A DNA stretch of 57,131 nucleotides from positions 1-57,131 of the forward strand of contig USPQ01000010.1 of assembly GCA_900556625.1 (NCBI GenBank), in the 5' to 3' direction. The number at the start of each line of letters is the position of its first letter. Position 1 is the stretch's first letter. Both the position numbers and the translations under genes were made by a program. The DNA is from an uncultured Bacteroides sp. Lineage in GTDB: Bacteria; Bacteroidota; Bacteroidia; Bacteroidales; Bacteroidaceae. Under the pieces are notes generated by a model. That model had not been told where the DNA came from. It saw nothing but the letters and a program-made list of their open reading frames with translations, and did no database searches. This document shows, piece after piece, positions 1 to 9,215 of the stretch.

Positions 1-30
1 GGGTCCTGCGTTCGAATCGCAGCGGAATCA
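1..30 (+). tRNA. tRNA, 3' end only (isotype unknown)
   Basis: The window opens inside a tRNA. Visible are a five-base variable region, a T-arm with stem CTGCG/CGCAG around loop TTCGAAT (6-22), the 3' acceptor strand CGGAATC (23-29) and discriminator A30. CCA is not encoded, which is common in Bacteroides. The anticodon lies outside the window, so the amino acid cannot be named. A strong hairpin follows directly. Confidence 0.85.
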
Positions 31-38
31 CTATTAAC

Positions 39-75
39 ATCCGGTAACAGTTAAACGTTATCGGATTTTCTTTTT
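39..75 (+). terminator. Rho-independent terminator after the tRNA
   Basis: A ten-pair stem (ATCCGGTAAC at 39-48 with GTTATCGGAT at 57-66, one G-T wobble) is followed by a T-rich run to 75. It sits nine bases after the tRNA end. There is no A-run on its left, so it probably serves only the plus strand and not the convergent transporter gene. Confidence 0.8.
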
Positions 76-96
76 AAATAGCTGATATTAAACATC

Positions 97-1551
97 TTAC
101 AGTCCGACCGGTATCTCCAACAAATACCAGACAACAAACAATAATGTCCAGGCAAACAAGATAGCCAGTGAATATCTCCAAGTATATTTAAGCAAAGCTC
201 CATACGTAATTCGCTTGTCATATTGCCGCATATAAGTCAATACCAAAGGCATATAAAACAAGAAAGGAGTGATTGCATTGGTCGAGCTATCCCCTATGCG
301 AAAAGCACATTGTACAATGTCCGGAGTAATCCCCATTTGCGCAAACATCGGAATAAATATGAAAGACATAAAAGCCCATTTAGAGGTAGCAGATACCATA
401 ATAAGATTGACAGTTGCTGTAAACAGGATAAACAATACCAAAGCAGCCAATGGAGCAGGTTCAAAAGAAGAAAGCAGTTCCGCTCCCATGATGGCAAGGC
501 ACTTATCCAGATGTGAATACTCGAAACATGCAAACATCTGTGCTGCAAAAAAAGCAATTACAAAATAGACACCAAGAAGTTTCATGGGTTGCGTTAACCC
601 TTCTATGACGTCATTATCCGTACGATAACGACCGGAGCTGAAGCCGTACGCCATTCCTGTGATACCGGCTCCCAATGAGAGAAGAAACAAAATACCTGCA
701 ATAAAAGGTGAGTGCATTAAACCACCGTTTACCCCACGTAGAATCCCGTAAGAAGAAAAAGTAAGCCACAAAATAAGAGCCACATAAATAGCTGCCACGA
801 CAATGGAGATCATAATAGCACGCCGTTCTTTGCGGGACAGAGGCCGGTAAGCTTCTACCTTTATCCCTCCTTCATAATTCCCTAACTTAGGAATAAGCCA
901 TTTCTCAGTCACCCAATAAACAATAGCAGTAATAACCACCGTAGAAGCACTCATAAAGAAATAATTGCAAAGAGGTTCGGTGTTCCCTTGATATCCAGTC
1001 TGCGCCAAAGCAGCCTCTTGTGTGGTATGAGCTAATAACGGGTCCATCGTACTTAATACAATATTGGCACTATATCCACACGCAACGGAAACATAAGCCG
1101 TTACAATTCCGGCAATCGGATGGAGACCTACCCATTGGAACAACATAGCCGCAATAGGCAACAAAATTATATACCCACCGTCACCAATGGCATTCGATAA
1201 TAACCCCAGAACAATTACCCAAAGAATAATTCTCTTTTTCTCTTTCCTGTTCCCCACCCCCAAACGGATACACGCATTAATAAACCCGGAATGTTGGGCA
1301 ACCCCAAGTCCGAACATCGCGATGATTACCATCCCCAAAGGAGCAAATCCTGTAAAATTCTTAATTGCGTTGCGCAACCACCAGCGAATACCTTCCGGAC
1401 TCAACAAACTTTGCACACGAATGTCTTCACCGGTTTGCGGTAATGTCACCTTTAACCCATAGATATCGCATATCCATGAAAGAAAAACCACTGCCATCGT
1501 CAACAGCATAAACATCGTAGCAGGATGGGGCATACGCCATTTTGTCTTCAT
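97..1551 (-). CDS. abgT: AbgT-family transporter
   Basis: A 484-residue, very hydrophobic inner-membrane protein with many predicted transmembrane segments, about the usual length for the AbgT family. That family includes the E. coli p-aminobenzoyl-glutamate importer and relatives shown to export antimetabolites such as sulfonamides. The N-terminal half has the family's large periplasmic loop followed by a FAPLGMVIIAMFGLGVA segment, and a GDSSTNAITPF motif lies near residue 425. The start lies 37 bp after the response-regulator gene, so HK-RR-transporter may form one operon. The family call is firm; the substrate is not, and both folate-precursor import and drug efflux are possible. Confidence 0.88.
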   Translation of the reverse strand: MKTKWRMPHPATMFMLLTMAVVFLSWICDIYGLKVTLPQTGEDIRVQSLLSPEGIRWWLRNAIKNFTGFAPLGMVIIAMFGLGVAQHSGFINACIRLGVGNRKEKKRIILWVIVLGLLSNAIGDGGYIILLPIAAMLFQWVGLHPIAGIVTAYVSVACGYSANIVLSTMDPLLAHTTQEAALAQTGYQGNTEPLCNYFFMSASTVVITAIVYWVTEKWLIPKLGNYEGGIKVEAYRPLSRKERRAIMISIVVAAIYVALILWLTFSSYGILRGVNGGLMHSPFIAGILFLLSLGAGITGMAYGFSSGRYRTDNDVIEGLTQPMKLLGVYFVIAFFAAQMFACFEYSHLDKCLAIMGAELLSSFEPAPLAALVLFILFTATVNLIMVSATSKWAFMSFIFIPMFAQMGITPDIVQCAFRIGDSSTNAITPFLFYMPLVLTYMRQYDKRITYGALLKYTWRYSLAILFAWTLLFVVWYLLEIPVGL

Positions 1552-1588
1552 CGCTTTTCAGGATTTATTCTTCGTCAGCTTTCCTTAG

Positions 1589-2317
1589 TTATTCATCATC
1601 AGGCTCCAGATTATCCAGATCAATAATGCGCAATTCCAATGCACGCACAGCCAACCGGGTAGCATTCACCCCCACCCGCTCTCCATTCGGGAAAAGACGT
1701 CCGATAAGGTCATTCTGCCGTTTTTCCAATGATTTCACACCGAAGGGCATACCTTTCAGATTTGCAATCATCTCCTTCGTATATCCTAATGCCAAATGAC
1801 GGAGAAAACGCTCGTCATATTCATCAATATCATAACTGATAACCGCCTCCTGACGTTTTGCATCATTAGCGACAGACTTCTTAAAACGGTCTACAATCTT
1901 TTCTAGAATCGGATAATTGAACACTAGCTTCTTTCCATCCATTACAGCCTGTACATCCGTTTTAGTAAGCAGCTCTCCAGTCTTGAGAATAATTCCATCG
2001 GCACCGGCATTCAACACATCCACCCATAATTTCTCATTCAAGATCTCACCGGTGAAGATCAGCACACGAACCCCCTTATAACGTTTGAATATATTCCGAC
2101 AAATATCTACTCCGATAGTGGTAGAGCCCCCCAGCCCCAGATCCAGCAAAACCAAATCAGGAAGTTGGGCTTCCATCAAGGGCCAGAATTCATTCTCTGT
2201 CATGGCGGTACCGATCACTTCCGCATTCGGTATTTCGTGACGGAATATCTCCTCCGTGCCTTTCAACTCCAATTTTACATCCTCTACAATAATTACTCTA
2301 AATTTCTGTTCTTCCAT
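1589..2317 (-). CDS. Response regulator with LuxR-like output domain
   Basis: A 242-residue two-component regulator. The receiver domain (about 5-125) shows the acidic pair E12/D13, phospho-acceptor D59 within LVLLDLGLGG, the Thr of LIFTGE and the conserved Lys of GIILKTGE. The C-terminal part (about 165-235) looks like a winged or LuxR-type helix-turn-helix (DERFLRHLALGYTKEMIANL...). It starts 38 bp downstream of the sensor kinase, which is its evident partner. Its targets cannot be seen here; the adjacent AbgT transporter and the kinase operon itself are the simplest candidates. Confidence 0.88.
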   Translation of the reverse strand: MEEQKFRVIIVEDVKLELKGTEEIFRHEIPNAEVIGTAMTENEFWPLMEAQLPDLVLLDLGLGGSTTIGVDICRNIFKRYKGVRVLIFTGEILNEKLWVDVLNAGADGIILKTGELLTKTDVQAVMDGKKLVFNYPILEKIVDRFKKSVANDAKRQEAVISYDIDEYDERFLRHLALGYTKEMIANLKGMPFGVKSLEKRQNDLIGRLFPNGERVGVNATRLAVRALELRIIDLDNLEPDDE

Positions 2318-2355
2318 TTCCTTATATCTAAAAACTTTTATGTGTTTTCCTTATT

Positions 2356-5300
2356 TTATCTACGCGGTACAGTAAAATAAACCGTAAATCCTCCATCTGC
2401 AGCAGGTTCGGCATTAATACGACATCCCCTGCGTCCTGCAAATTCATCATGATCGCGGATAATCTGTTTACATACCAAATATTCCGTACCACGCAACTCC
2501 CCTTTTTCACCGGCAGTCATACGTGCCAGATTCGGATAAAACAACAGGTTCAGTTCCTCCATACTCTTCTCGCGTCTTGTATCCGTAAAAAGAAAGCGAA
2601 TATATTCATCATCCTGCCGTGCCTGCAAACGCAACAGACCGTCTTCGTGAACCGCCAACGCTTCGTCAATCAGGTTTTCCAATAGGAAGCGCAACTGATT
2701 CAGATCTCCTATCACTTTTGCGTCCACCGTTCCTATCTCCAGTTCTATCCTCTCCGTCCGGTTCTTCATTGACTTTCTGAAGTATTTTCCGGCAGTATCC
2801 AAAAGTTCCTGTACAGGAATCACCACCCGCCGGAAAGTAACCTCTTCCAACTGACGGGAAGCGCACGAACTTAGAATCGTAAAGATTCCTTTATAATATT
2901 CAATCAATTCGGTTATTGTCTCCACAGCCTCACGTTCTTCCTTCTCTGAAATATTCTGCATATTGAGCCTACCGACAATTTGTTTGATCTTATTCGGATA
3001 ATAAATTGTTTCATGTTTAATCGTAGACAGGCAATTATCCAATACCATATTTTGCACATGCAACATACTGTCTTCCCAAAGAGCACGTCGTGCCTCTTCA
3101 TGCGCCGACTCAATATCCCGATATTTCGTAGCCAATTTCACCACCGCATTAAATATCACAATCGCCACATAGCGTGCCACCAATTCAAACAACAAACGAT
3201 CTGTTTCCTGCTCCGACCCTTCCCTGCGTTCCAGATAAAGCACACCCACACACTGGTGTTCTCCTCCCGCTTCCACCTTCAATGGAATAGCCAGATAATG
3301 CCGTCGTTCAAGATATTCACCGGAATCAAAACATTGCTGTACCATCTCCGGCATCTCCTGACCGGGACATGAAGCGTATTCCAGCCTATGCGTCGTTTCA
3401 TTATACGCTGCAATACCCATCCGGTCAATCGTAAGCAATTCATTTACAGACCCGAATGCTTCATCCACTATGCGTTGCGGGATTTCCTTTAGCGTACTCT
3501 CTTCTCGTTGGAGTGCTTCTGCATCCTCTTGCTCCTGTGGTCTGACCAAAGAGGCTGCAAACACTTTTTGATTTATCTCGAGCACCTGTTCAAGATTCAG
3601 TCGGTTCTGCAGCCGCTTGCGCATATACAGAAAATAGTACCCGACCAACAAAACCACCAACAGGACAAAACATAAAATGATCCCCACCGTCTTGTTCGTA
3701 TTCGAACGTTCCAACTGCTTGCAATATGCCTCCAACGTCTGATCTTCTCCTTGCAACTTATACAAATCCGTAAATGCCGAATTATTATAACTGTACGCAT
3801 CCAGTTGTTTCAAAGCCAGAAAAGCGACTGCCGCTTCGTTCCTTATGTCCAGAATCACATGATAATCCGAGTCAAACAACTCATTCCACCAACTAATCTC
3901 GGCAGGTATCCCCTCACCAACCAATTTCATATAACGATGCGGATGTTCCGCCCGTGCATATTTCTCATAATGCTCGTTCAATAACATCATAGCCGAATCG
4001 ATATACTGCAAAGCTAGTTCATATTCTTCATCCACATTAGCAAAATATGCAGCATTTGCATAGTCCGACGCAGCATCCAGCAAATCCTCATATACCGAAT
4101 CCGTAACCACAACTATCGAATCTCCTTCCTGCAACATGGGGGAAATAGAATCATGCACACACGACACCATCCCTACCGGAAGCAACAGGCAAAGCAATAC
4201 ACCGACTATCTTACGTATCCCTAAAGGCAAACGAAAATAGAAACGACTCCCCTTACCCAATTCACTTTCCACATTGAAAGCACACACACGGAACAAATCA
4301 TTCGTCTTCTTATATTTCTCAATGATTCCCTTACAGTTCATTAATCCGAAGCCACTCCCCTTGTTTTCTTTCAGTTCCTCCGGATCCTCCGCATTCTTCA
4401 TCCCGATTACGCGCGAATCATACACCTTCTCACCAATGATACGCTCCACATCCTCCGTTGAAATACCTCGTCCGTTATCTTCTACGGAAATCTCCACATA
4501 AGTATCCGTCATACGTGCGTATACCTTGATGTTCCCACCTTCCGGAGTATATTTACGCGCATTCTCCGCCAGCGTATTAATCATAAACAGAGTCAATGCA
4601 CGGTCGGCCTTCACCGTGACAACGGTCGGTTCAATCTCCAAAGTCTGTTTTTTCATCTCAAAGGCACGCCGTCCTTTCCCTACCAGTTCAAATAACTCAT
4701 TGAGGCTGAATATCTCAATATTCAAGCTGAGCGTTCCTTGCTTCATTTTAATCCAGAGAGCCAGAATATCATTATATTCATTGATCGTAGTAACCAATTC
4801 GTCGATATACTGGTACTTCTCTTTCTTGATCTTTTCATCATCGATATATCCCCGTTCCGTCAACTTATGTACTTCATTCAGAATACGGTCAATATACGGA
4901 TTGATACCATTTACGATAGCCATACAGGCTTTTTTTATCAAGTTCTGGCGTTTATTTCCGGCAATATGCTGCTCATAGATATACCGCTGTTTTTCCAATT
5001 GCATCCGCTCGTCACTCAATGCTTCCACCATCTGCTCATTGTCAGCCGCCCAAATAATATAAGGTTCCAATACGTGGACCAAAGCCTTCTCGTCGCGGCT
5101 CAGCCGATATCCAGAGCACAGCGTCGCCTTACCTTCCTCCGATATTTCCAATTTCATACGTCCCTTTCCAAACAACTGATCTATCCCCTGCTGAATCAAA
5201 GGGACATTCATTGGGATGGATGAAGTAATATCCCGGCAGAGTCCTAAAATCTGCTGCAAACGTTCCACATCCAACCGGTTTCTTATTTTAGAACGCTTAT

Positions 5301-6729
5301 TAAAGAACCACCAGAAAATCACCACCAATACCAATCCGGCAATCACCAGAGAAAGGACAAGCGTCATCTGGCGCGAACCGGCTTCCAATGACACATAACG
5401 ACTTTCCAGTTCCTTGTCCTGGCGGGTAAAATTCAAAATATCCAGATAAATATTCCGATTATAATCAGAAGCATATTTCATTCCGAGCCCTGCATACGAT
5501 ACACTCAATTGTTCCCGAATCCTTGAAATCCATTCAGGAACGGTCTTCACATTTTCCTGCGCAATCCAAGGCACTCCCGTATAGGTAGTATCGCCTTCTG
5601 CAAACGTATGCAGCTTATCCAGTGTATCCGCTTCATGATGATAATAAAGTATATGATGGCGATTCACACAATCCAATGCTTTCGTAAGTGTATCCAGCGC
5701 TTCCGAATATCGTCCGTGCGCATTCAGATATTTCCCGATAGAAACATACGCTCCGGCAATCTGATACAAGTCGTTATATTGGCGGAATCTCTCAAGCGCG
5801 AGTTGTGCCATGCGCAAAGGTAAAAGAGAATCTACCGGCAAAGCAAACTGCTCTAGCATATGTCCTCTCCTTGTCTGGAAAAACTCGAAACTATCGGAAG
5901 AAGCCATCAAGTTGGCAAGACCTTGCAAACCATTTCCTTCGAAATAAGGATGATTGCTCTGAACAGCCGCCCGCCAAGTATAATACAAATGATCAAACTC
6001 ACGTAGTTTTCTCTCTTCCGGTGTCTTTGCTTCAACCAAAGAAGCGGCCCCCTTAAGATAATGATAGTAAAGCAATTGATTAGTATCCGCCAATGCTTCC
6101 TCTTCCGGAATATGACTGAGCGACGCAATCGCTTCCTGTCGTTGCTGAAGGTAATAGTAATAAATGGCGGAAACAATAAAGAACTCCGTAAAAGCATAAT
6201 CCAGCCGAAGCTTTTCGTGCCTGTCGGCAAACAAATCACTTTCCTCACGAATACGTTTCATACGTCTCAACGCACTGTTCCTGTAATCATAAAATTCTTT
6301 ATTCATTGCCGTCCTCTGACAGATTTTCATCAGTCCGATATCGGCAATCAAAAGCTCAAGTTCGTTTTTAGTCAGTTTATAGACCTCTTTATGAGACGCT
6401 TCGGCACGGTCAAAATCCATATTCATAAAAGCCCAGAATCCCAGATTATTTAAAGCTTCCGCTTTCCCCGACTTATAAAAGTTCACCTTACTATAAGCCT
6501 GTTCGGCATATTTATAAGAAGAATCCAGATTTCGGTAACGATAAGCATACGCTGTTCCATTAAGCGAATCAATCAAACGCACCTCTTTAGTCGGCACCAT
6601 ATCAGTGCACGAGAAGAACAAAGAAAGAATTATCAGAATAGATAACGGATAATAAATAATCGATAATGAGCTATGCTGTGCCTCATTACCTGTTCTTCGG
6701 ACATTATTATTTAAAGAAATCCTTTTCAT
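2356..6729 (-). CDS. Giant tandem sensor histidine kinase (DUF5112/DUF5113-like)
   Basis: A 1457-residue protein that reads like two lipoprotein kinases joined end to end. Half one has a signal peptide with lipobox LFFSC (C41), a TPR-like helical sensor region (about 50-440), a membrane segment near 455-478 and a HATPase domain with N-box NTLAENARKYTPEG (about 720), DNGRGIS (about 750) and GSGFGLMNC (about 795). Half two begins with another hydrophobic stretch ending in VGMVSC (C857), then a periplasmic segment, a membrane helix near 1016-1037, a GAF-like domain (about 1085-1200), an H-box-like IKHETIYYP (H1239) and a degenerate ATPase-like end. No HExRxP histidine is obvious in half one. From memory the family corresponds to Pfam DUF5112 and DUF5113. 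The partner is the regulator just downstream. Confidence 0.82.
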   Translation of the reverse strand: MKRISLNNNVRRTGNEAQHSSLSIIYYPLSILIILSLFFSCTDMVPTKEVRLIDSLNGTAYAYRYRNLDSSYKYAEQAYSKVNFYKSGKAEALNNLGFWAFMNMDFDRAEASHKEVYKLTKNELELLIADIGLMKICQRTAMNKEFYDYRNSALRRMKRIREESDLFADRHEKLRLDYAFTEFFIVSAIYYYYLQQRQEAIASLSHIPEEEALADTNQLLYYHYLKGAASLVEAKTPEERKLREFDHLYYTWRAAVQSNHPYFEGNGLQGLANLMASSDSFEFFQTRRGHMLEQFALPVDSLLPLRMAQLALERFRQYNDLYQIAGAYVSIGKYLNAHGRYSEALDTLTKALDCVNRHHILYYHHEADTLDKLHTFAEGDTTYTGVPWIAQENVKTVPEWISRIREQLSVSYAGLGMKYASDYNRNIYLDILNFTRQDKELESRYVSLEAGSRQMTLVLSLVIAGLVLVVIFWWFFNKRSKIRNRLDVERLQQILGLCRDITSSIPMNVPLIQQGIDQLFGKGRMKLEISEEGKATLCSGYRLSRDEKALVHVLEPYIIWAADNEQMVEALSDERMQLEKQRYIYEQHIAGNKRQNLIKKACMAIVNGINPYIDRILNEVHKLTERGYIDDEKIKKEKYQYIDELVTTINEYNDILALWIKMKQGTLSLNIEIFSLNELFELVGKGRRAFEMKKQTLEIEPTVVTVKADRALTLFMINTLAENARKYTPEGGNIKVYARMTDTYVEISVEDNGRGISTEDVERIIGEKVYDSRVIGMKNAEDPEELKENKGSGFGLMNCKGIIEKYKKTNDLFRVCAFNVESELGKGSRFYFRLPLGIRKIVGVLLCLLLPVGMVSCVHDSISPMLQEGDSIVVVTDSVYEDLLDAASDYANAAYFANVDEEYELALQYIDSAMMLLNEHYEKYARAEHPHRYMKLVGEGIPAEISWWNELFDSDYHVILDIRNEAAVAFLALKQLDAYSYNNSAFTDLYKLQGEDQTLEAYCKQLERSNTNKTVGIILCFVLLVVLLVGYYFLYMRKRLQNRLNLEQVLEINQKVFAASLVRPQEQEDAEALQREESTLKEIPQRIVDEAFGSVNELLTIDRMGIAAYNETTHRLEYASCPGQEMPEMVQQCFDSGEYLERRHYLAIPLKVEAGGEHQCVGVLYLERREGSEQETDRLLFELVARYVAIVIFNAVVKLATKYRDIESAHEEARRALWEDSMLHVQNMVLDNCLSTIKHETIYYPNKIKQIVGRLNMQNISEKEEREAVETITELIEYYKGIFTILSSCASRQLEEVTFRRVVIPVQELLDTAGKYFRKSMKNRTERIELEIGTVDAKVIGDLNQLRFLLENLIDEALAVHEDGLLRLQARQDDEYIRFLFTDTRREKSMEELNLLFYPNLARMTAGEKGELRGTEYLVCKQIIRDHDEFAGRRGCRINAEPAADGGFTVYFTVPRR

Positions 6730-6758
6730 TATCCATCGTCAACTATCCATTAATTACG

Positions 6759-6766
6759 CAAATCTA
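6759..6766 (-). promoter_or_regulatory. Candidate -7 element for the kinase operon
   Basis: On the minus strand this reads TAGATTTG, matching the Bacteroides TAnnTTTG -7 box, 30 bp before the kinase start codon. No clear TTTG lies 19-21 bp upstream, so the call is tentative. Confidence 0.4.
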
Positions 6767-6840
6767 CAAATATTTCCGATAAGTTGGAGAGAAAATGATT
6801 TTTTATACAATAAGTCCTTCTAAATAATAAGAGAAATTCC

Positions 6841-6848
6841 TACCTTTG
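6841..6848 (+). promoter_or_regulatory. Candidate -7 element of prs promoter
   Basis: TACCTTTG matches TAnnTTTG exactly and lies 38 bp before the prs start. The -33 box is not well conserved. It is divergent from the kinase promoter in the same 157-bp gap. Confidence 0.55.
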
Positions 6849-6886
6849 CAGGCAAATTAACAAATAGGTAAAACATCTATTACAAA

Positions 6887-7825
6887 ATGAGCGAAAAAGC
6901 ACCCTTTATGGTATTCTCGGGAACAAACTCGAGATATCTTGCAGAAAAAATCTGCGCAAGCCTGAATTGTCCTCTGGGAAATATGAACATTACCCATTTT
7001 GCCGATGGCGAATTTGCTGTTTCATATGAGGAATCAATTCGTGGCGCCCATGTATTCTTGGTTCAATCCACATTCCCAAACTCAGACAACTTAATGGAAC
7101 TTCTCCTGATGGTTGACGCGGCAAAACGTGCATCAGCAAAGAGCATTGTAGCCGTAATTCCCTATTTCGGATGGGCTCGTCAGGATAGAAAAGACAAACC
7201 TCGTGTATCTATCGGAGCTAAACTAGTAGCCGACCTGCTTTCCGTTGCAGGTATCGACCGACTGATTACTATGGACCTGCACGCAGACCAGATTCAGGGA
7301 TTCTTCGATATTCCGGTAGACCACTTGTATGCGTCAGCCGTATTCCTCCCCTACATCCAGTCATTGAAATTGGAGGATCTGGTGATTGCTACACCGGACG
7401 TAGGAGGTTCAAAACGTGCCAGCACTTTCTCCAAATATCTCGGTGTACCGTTGGTACTCTGCAACAAGTCGCGTGAGAAAGCCAATGAAGTTGCTTCCAT
7501 GCAGATTATCGGTGATGTGAAAGATAAAAATGTAGTATTGATCGATGATATCGTAGACACAGCCGGAACAATCACCAAAGCTGCCAACATTATGCTGGAA
7601 GCCGGTGCAAAGTCTGTACGTGCTATTGCCAGCCACTGCGTAATGTCCGATCCCGCTTCATTCCGTGTACAGGAATCCGGTCTGACAGAAATGGTATTTA
7701 CCGACAGCATTCCTTACGCTAAGAAGTGTGCGAAAGTAAAACAGTTAAGTATCGCCGATATGTTTGCTGAGACAATCAAACGAGTTATGAACAACGAGTC
7801 AATCAGCTCACAGTATATCATCTAG
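6887..7825 (+). CDS. prs: Ribose-phosphate pyrophosphokinase (PRPP synthetase)
   Basis: 312 residues, the normal size for Prs. It makes PRPP from ribose 5-phosphate and ATP, feeding purine, pyrimidine, histidine, tryptophan and NAD synthesis in the cytoplasm. Visible signatures are the N-terminal FSGTNSRYLAEKI, the ATP/Mg motif DLHADQIQGFF and the PRPP-binding loop VLIDDIVDTAGTI. It is monocistronic: its own promoter lies before it and a perfect hairpin follows. Confidence 0.97.
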   Translation: MSEKAPFMVFSGTNSRYLAEKICASLNCPLGNMNITHFADGEFAVSYEESIRGAHVFLVQSTFPNSDNLMELLLMVDAAKRASAKSIVAVIPYFGWARQDRKDKPRVSIGAKLVADLLSVAGIDRLITMDLHADQIQGFFDIPVDHLYASAVFLPYIQSLKLEDLVIATPDVGGSKRASTFSKYLGVPLVLCNKSREKANEVASMQIIGDVKDKNVVLIDDIVDTAGTITKAANIMLEAGAKSVRAIASHCVMSDPASFRVQESGLTEMVFTDSIPYAKKCAKVKQLSIADMFAETIKRVMNNESISSQYII

Positions 7826-7850
7826 TCGAAACTTCATTTTCAACTAAATA

Positions 7851-7897
7851 AAAAATAATCGCAGGTAAAGTAAAGAACTAAACCTGCGATTATTTTT
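7851..7897. terminator. Bidirectional terminator between prs and the MORN gene
   Basis: A perfect 16-bp stem (7851-7866 with 7882-7897; core AATCGCAGGT/ACCTGCGATT) has an A-run on its left and a T-run on its right, so it can end transcription from both convergent genes. Confidence 0.88.
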
Positions 7898-7959
7898 ATT
7901 TGATAACGCTGCCTTCATTGCGCAGCCAACTTTCAACTTCCAACTCTCAATTTTCCACT

Positions 7960-9129
7960 TTATTGAAGTCTTCCGAATTTGTATGTTCCTTTTCTGATTA
8001 TCTTCCCGTCTTTATCCGTTTCCACAAAAGGACCATTCTTCTTTCCTTGTTTGAAGAAACCATCGAAACGGTTACCGTCTTTATCAATCTGAACCCCTTG
8101 GCCTTCTTCCAATCCATCAACGAAGCCACCTTTATATTGCATACCCGCAACAGTCTTTAAAGTCCCCTCACCATTCGGACGGTTATCTTTCCAATCCCCC
8201 TCGTACACATCACCATTACTCCATTTATAGATACCCTTACCCTCACGTCTGTTATTTTTCCAGTCACCTTCGTACACAGCACCATTCGACCAGGTAAAAG
8301 TTCCTTTCCCATCTTGCATACCATCCTTGAAGTTACCTACATACTTATCACCGTTAGCATGATAGTAAATTCCCTCACCCGTACGTTCACCCAAGAGATA
8401 AGAACCCTCGTAACGATCTCCCGTATGGAAAAAATAAGTACCCTTTCCATGCTGGATATCATCTGCCCAGTCACCCTCATATTTATCTCCGTTAGTATAT
8501 TCAAATACTCCTTTTCCATGACGGACATCATCTTTCCAGTCTCCTTCATATTTACATCCGTCATCCCAGTTCATAGTACCCTTACCGTTTTTCTTGTCAT
8601 TCTTCCAATGACCGGTATATTTAGCGCCATTCGCCCAAGTATACGTACCTTCACCCTCACGCTTATCATTCACCCAACCACCTACATACAAGTCACCGTT
8701 GTGATAATACATTGTCCCTTTGCCATGCTGGTAGTCCTGATACCACATACCGTCATAACGGTTGTTATTCATAAAATAATAAATACCTTTTCCGTGCTGT
8801 TGGTCCTGATACCATTGTCCTTCGTACTTTTCTCCGTCAGGAAACATATAGATGCCATACCCTTCACGTTTCCCCTTCACATATTCACCCTCGTAGACAT
8901 CCCCATTTTTAAAGACCGTCTTTCCTTTCCCGTTTGGTTTGCGTCCTTTCATTTCTCCTGTATAGACACTGCCATCCTTAAAAGTATAGTTGCCAATCTT
9001 TATTTCTGTAGAGAATGTATCCTTTATCTTTCCGAAGAATCCGCCCTTTTTCCCTTCATTTTCTTGTGCCATTACCCCCTCTTGTGCCAGGAGAGCCAAT
9101 AAAAGTGTAGTATATAGATATTTCTTCAT
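7960..9129 (-). CDS. Secreted MORN-repeat protein
   Basis: 389 residues with a signal peptide (MKKYLYTTLLLALLAQEGVMAQ) followed, from about residue 50, by 14 consecutive MORN repeats of exactly 23 residues, each of the form YxGxWxxxxxxGxGxxxxxNGD. MORN repeats form extended beta-hairpin ladders; in eukaryotes they bind lipids or other proteins. No enzymatic domain is present, and the protein ends shortly after the last repeat. It stands alone between prs and the PBP operon. Function is unknown; a cell-envelope scaffold is an inference from the signal peptide and repeats only. Confidence 0.88.
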   Translation of the reverse strand: MKKYLYTTLLLALLAQEGVMAQENEGKKGGFFGKIKDTFSTEIKIGNYTFKDGSVYTGEMKGRKPNGKGKTVFKNGDVYEGEYVKGKREGYGIYMFPDGEKYEGQWYQDQQHGKGIYYFMNNNRYDGMWYQDYQHGKGTMYYHNGDLYVGGWVNDKREGEGTYTWANGAKYTGHWKNDKKNGKGTMNWDDGCKYEGDWKDDVRHGKGVFEYTNGDKYEGDWADDIQHGKGTYFFHTGDRYEGSYLLGERTGEGIYYHANGDKYVGNFKDGMQDGKGTFTWSNGAVYEGDWKNNRREGKGIYKWSNGDVYEGDWKDNRPNGEGTLKTVAGMQYKGGFVDGLEEGQGVQIDKDGNRFDGFFKQGKKNGPFVETDKDGKIIRKGTYKFGRLQ

Positions 9130-9169
9130 TTATTTTAGTTGTTACTCATTTTTAGAATTACGATTTGGA

Positions 9170-9177
9170 CAAAGATA
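9170..9177 (-). promoter_or_regulatory. Candidate -7 element of the MORN gene
   Basis: The minus strand reads TATCTTTG (TAnnTTTG), 40 bp before the start codon. A -33 TTTG at proper spacing was not found. Confidence 0.45.
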
Positions 9178-9215
9178 CGATTTCTCTCCCAAAAAGCCCC
9201 TTACCGGAAAGCAAA

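Noticed and set aside
39..66. Similarity of the tRNA terminator stem (ATCCGGTAAC) to the promoter-switch repeat (ATCCGTTAC)
   Set aside because: Arms differ and the spacer is unrelated; the structure is fully explained as a terminator.
8314..9102. 262-codon open frame on the plus strand across the MORN gene
   Set aside because: Antisense to 23-residue repeats; the periodic I/T/V-rich translation simply mirrors the repeat codons.
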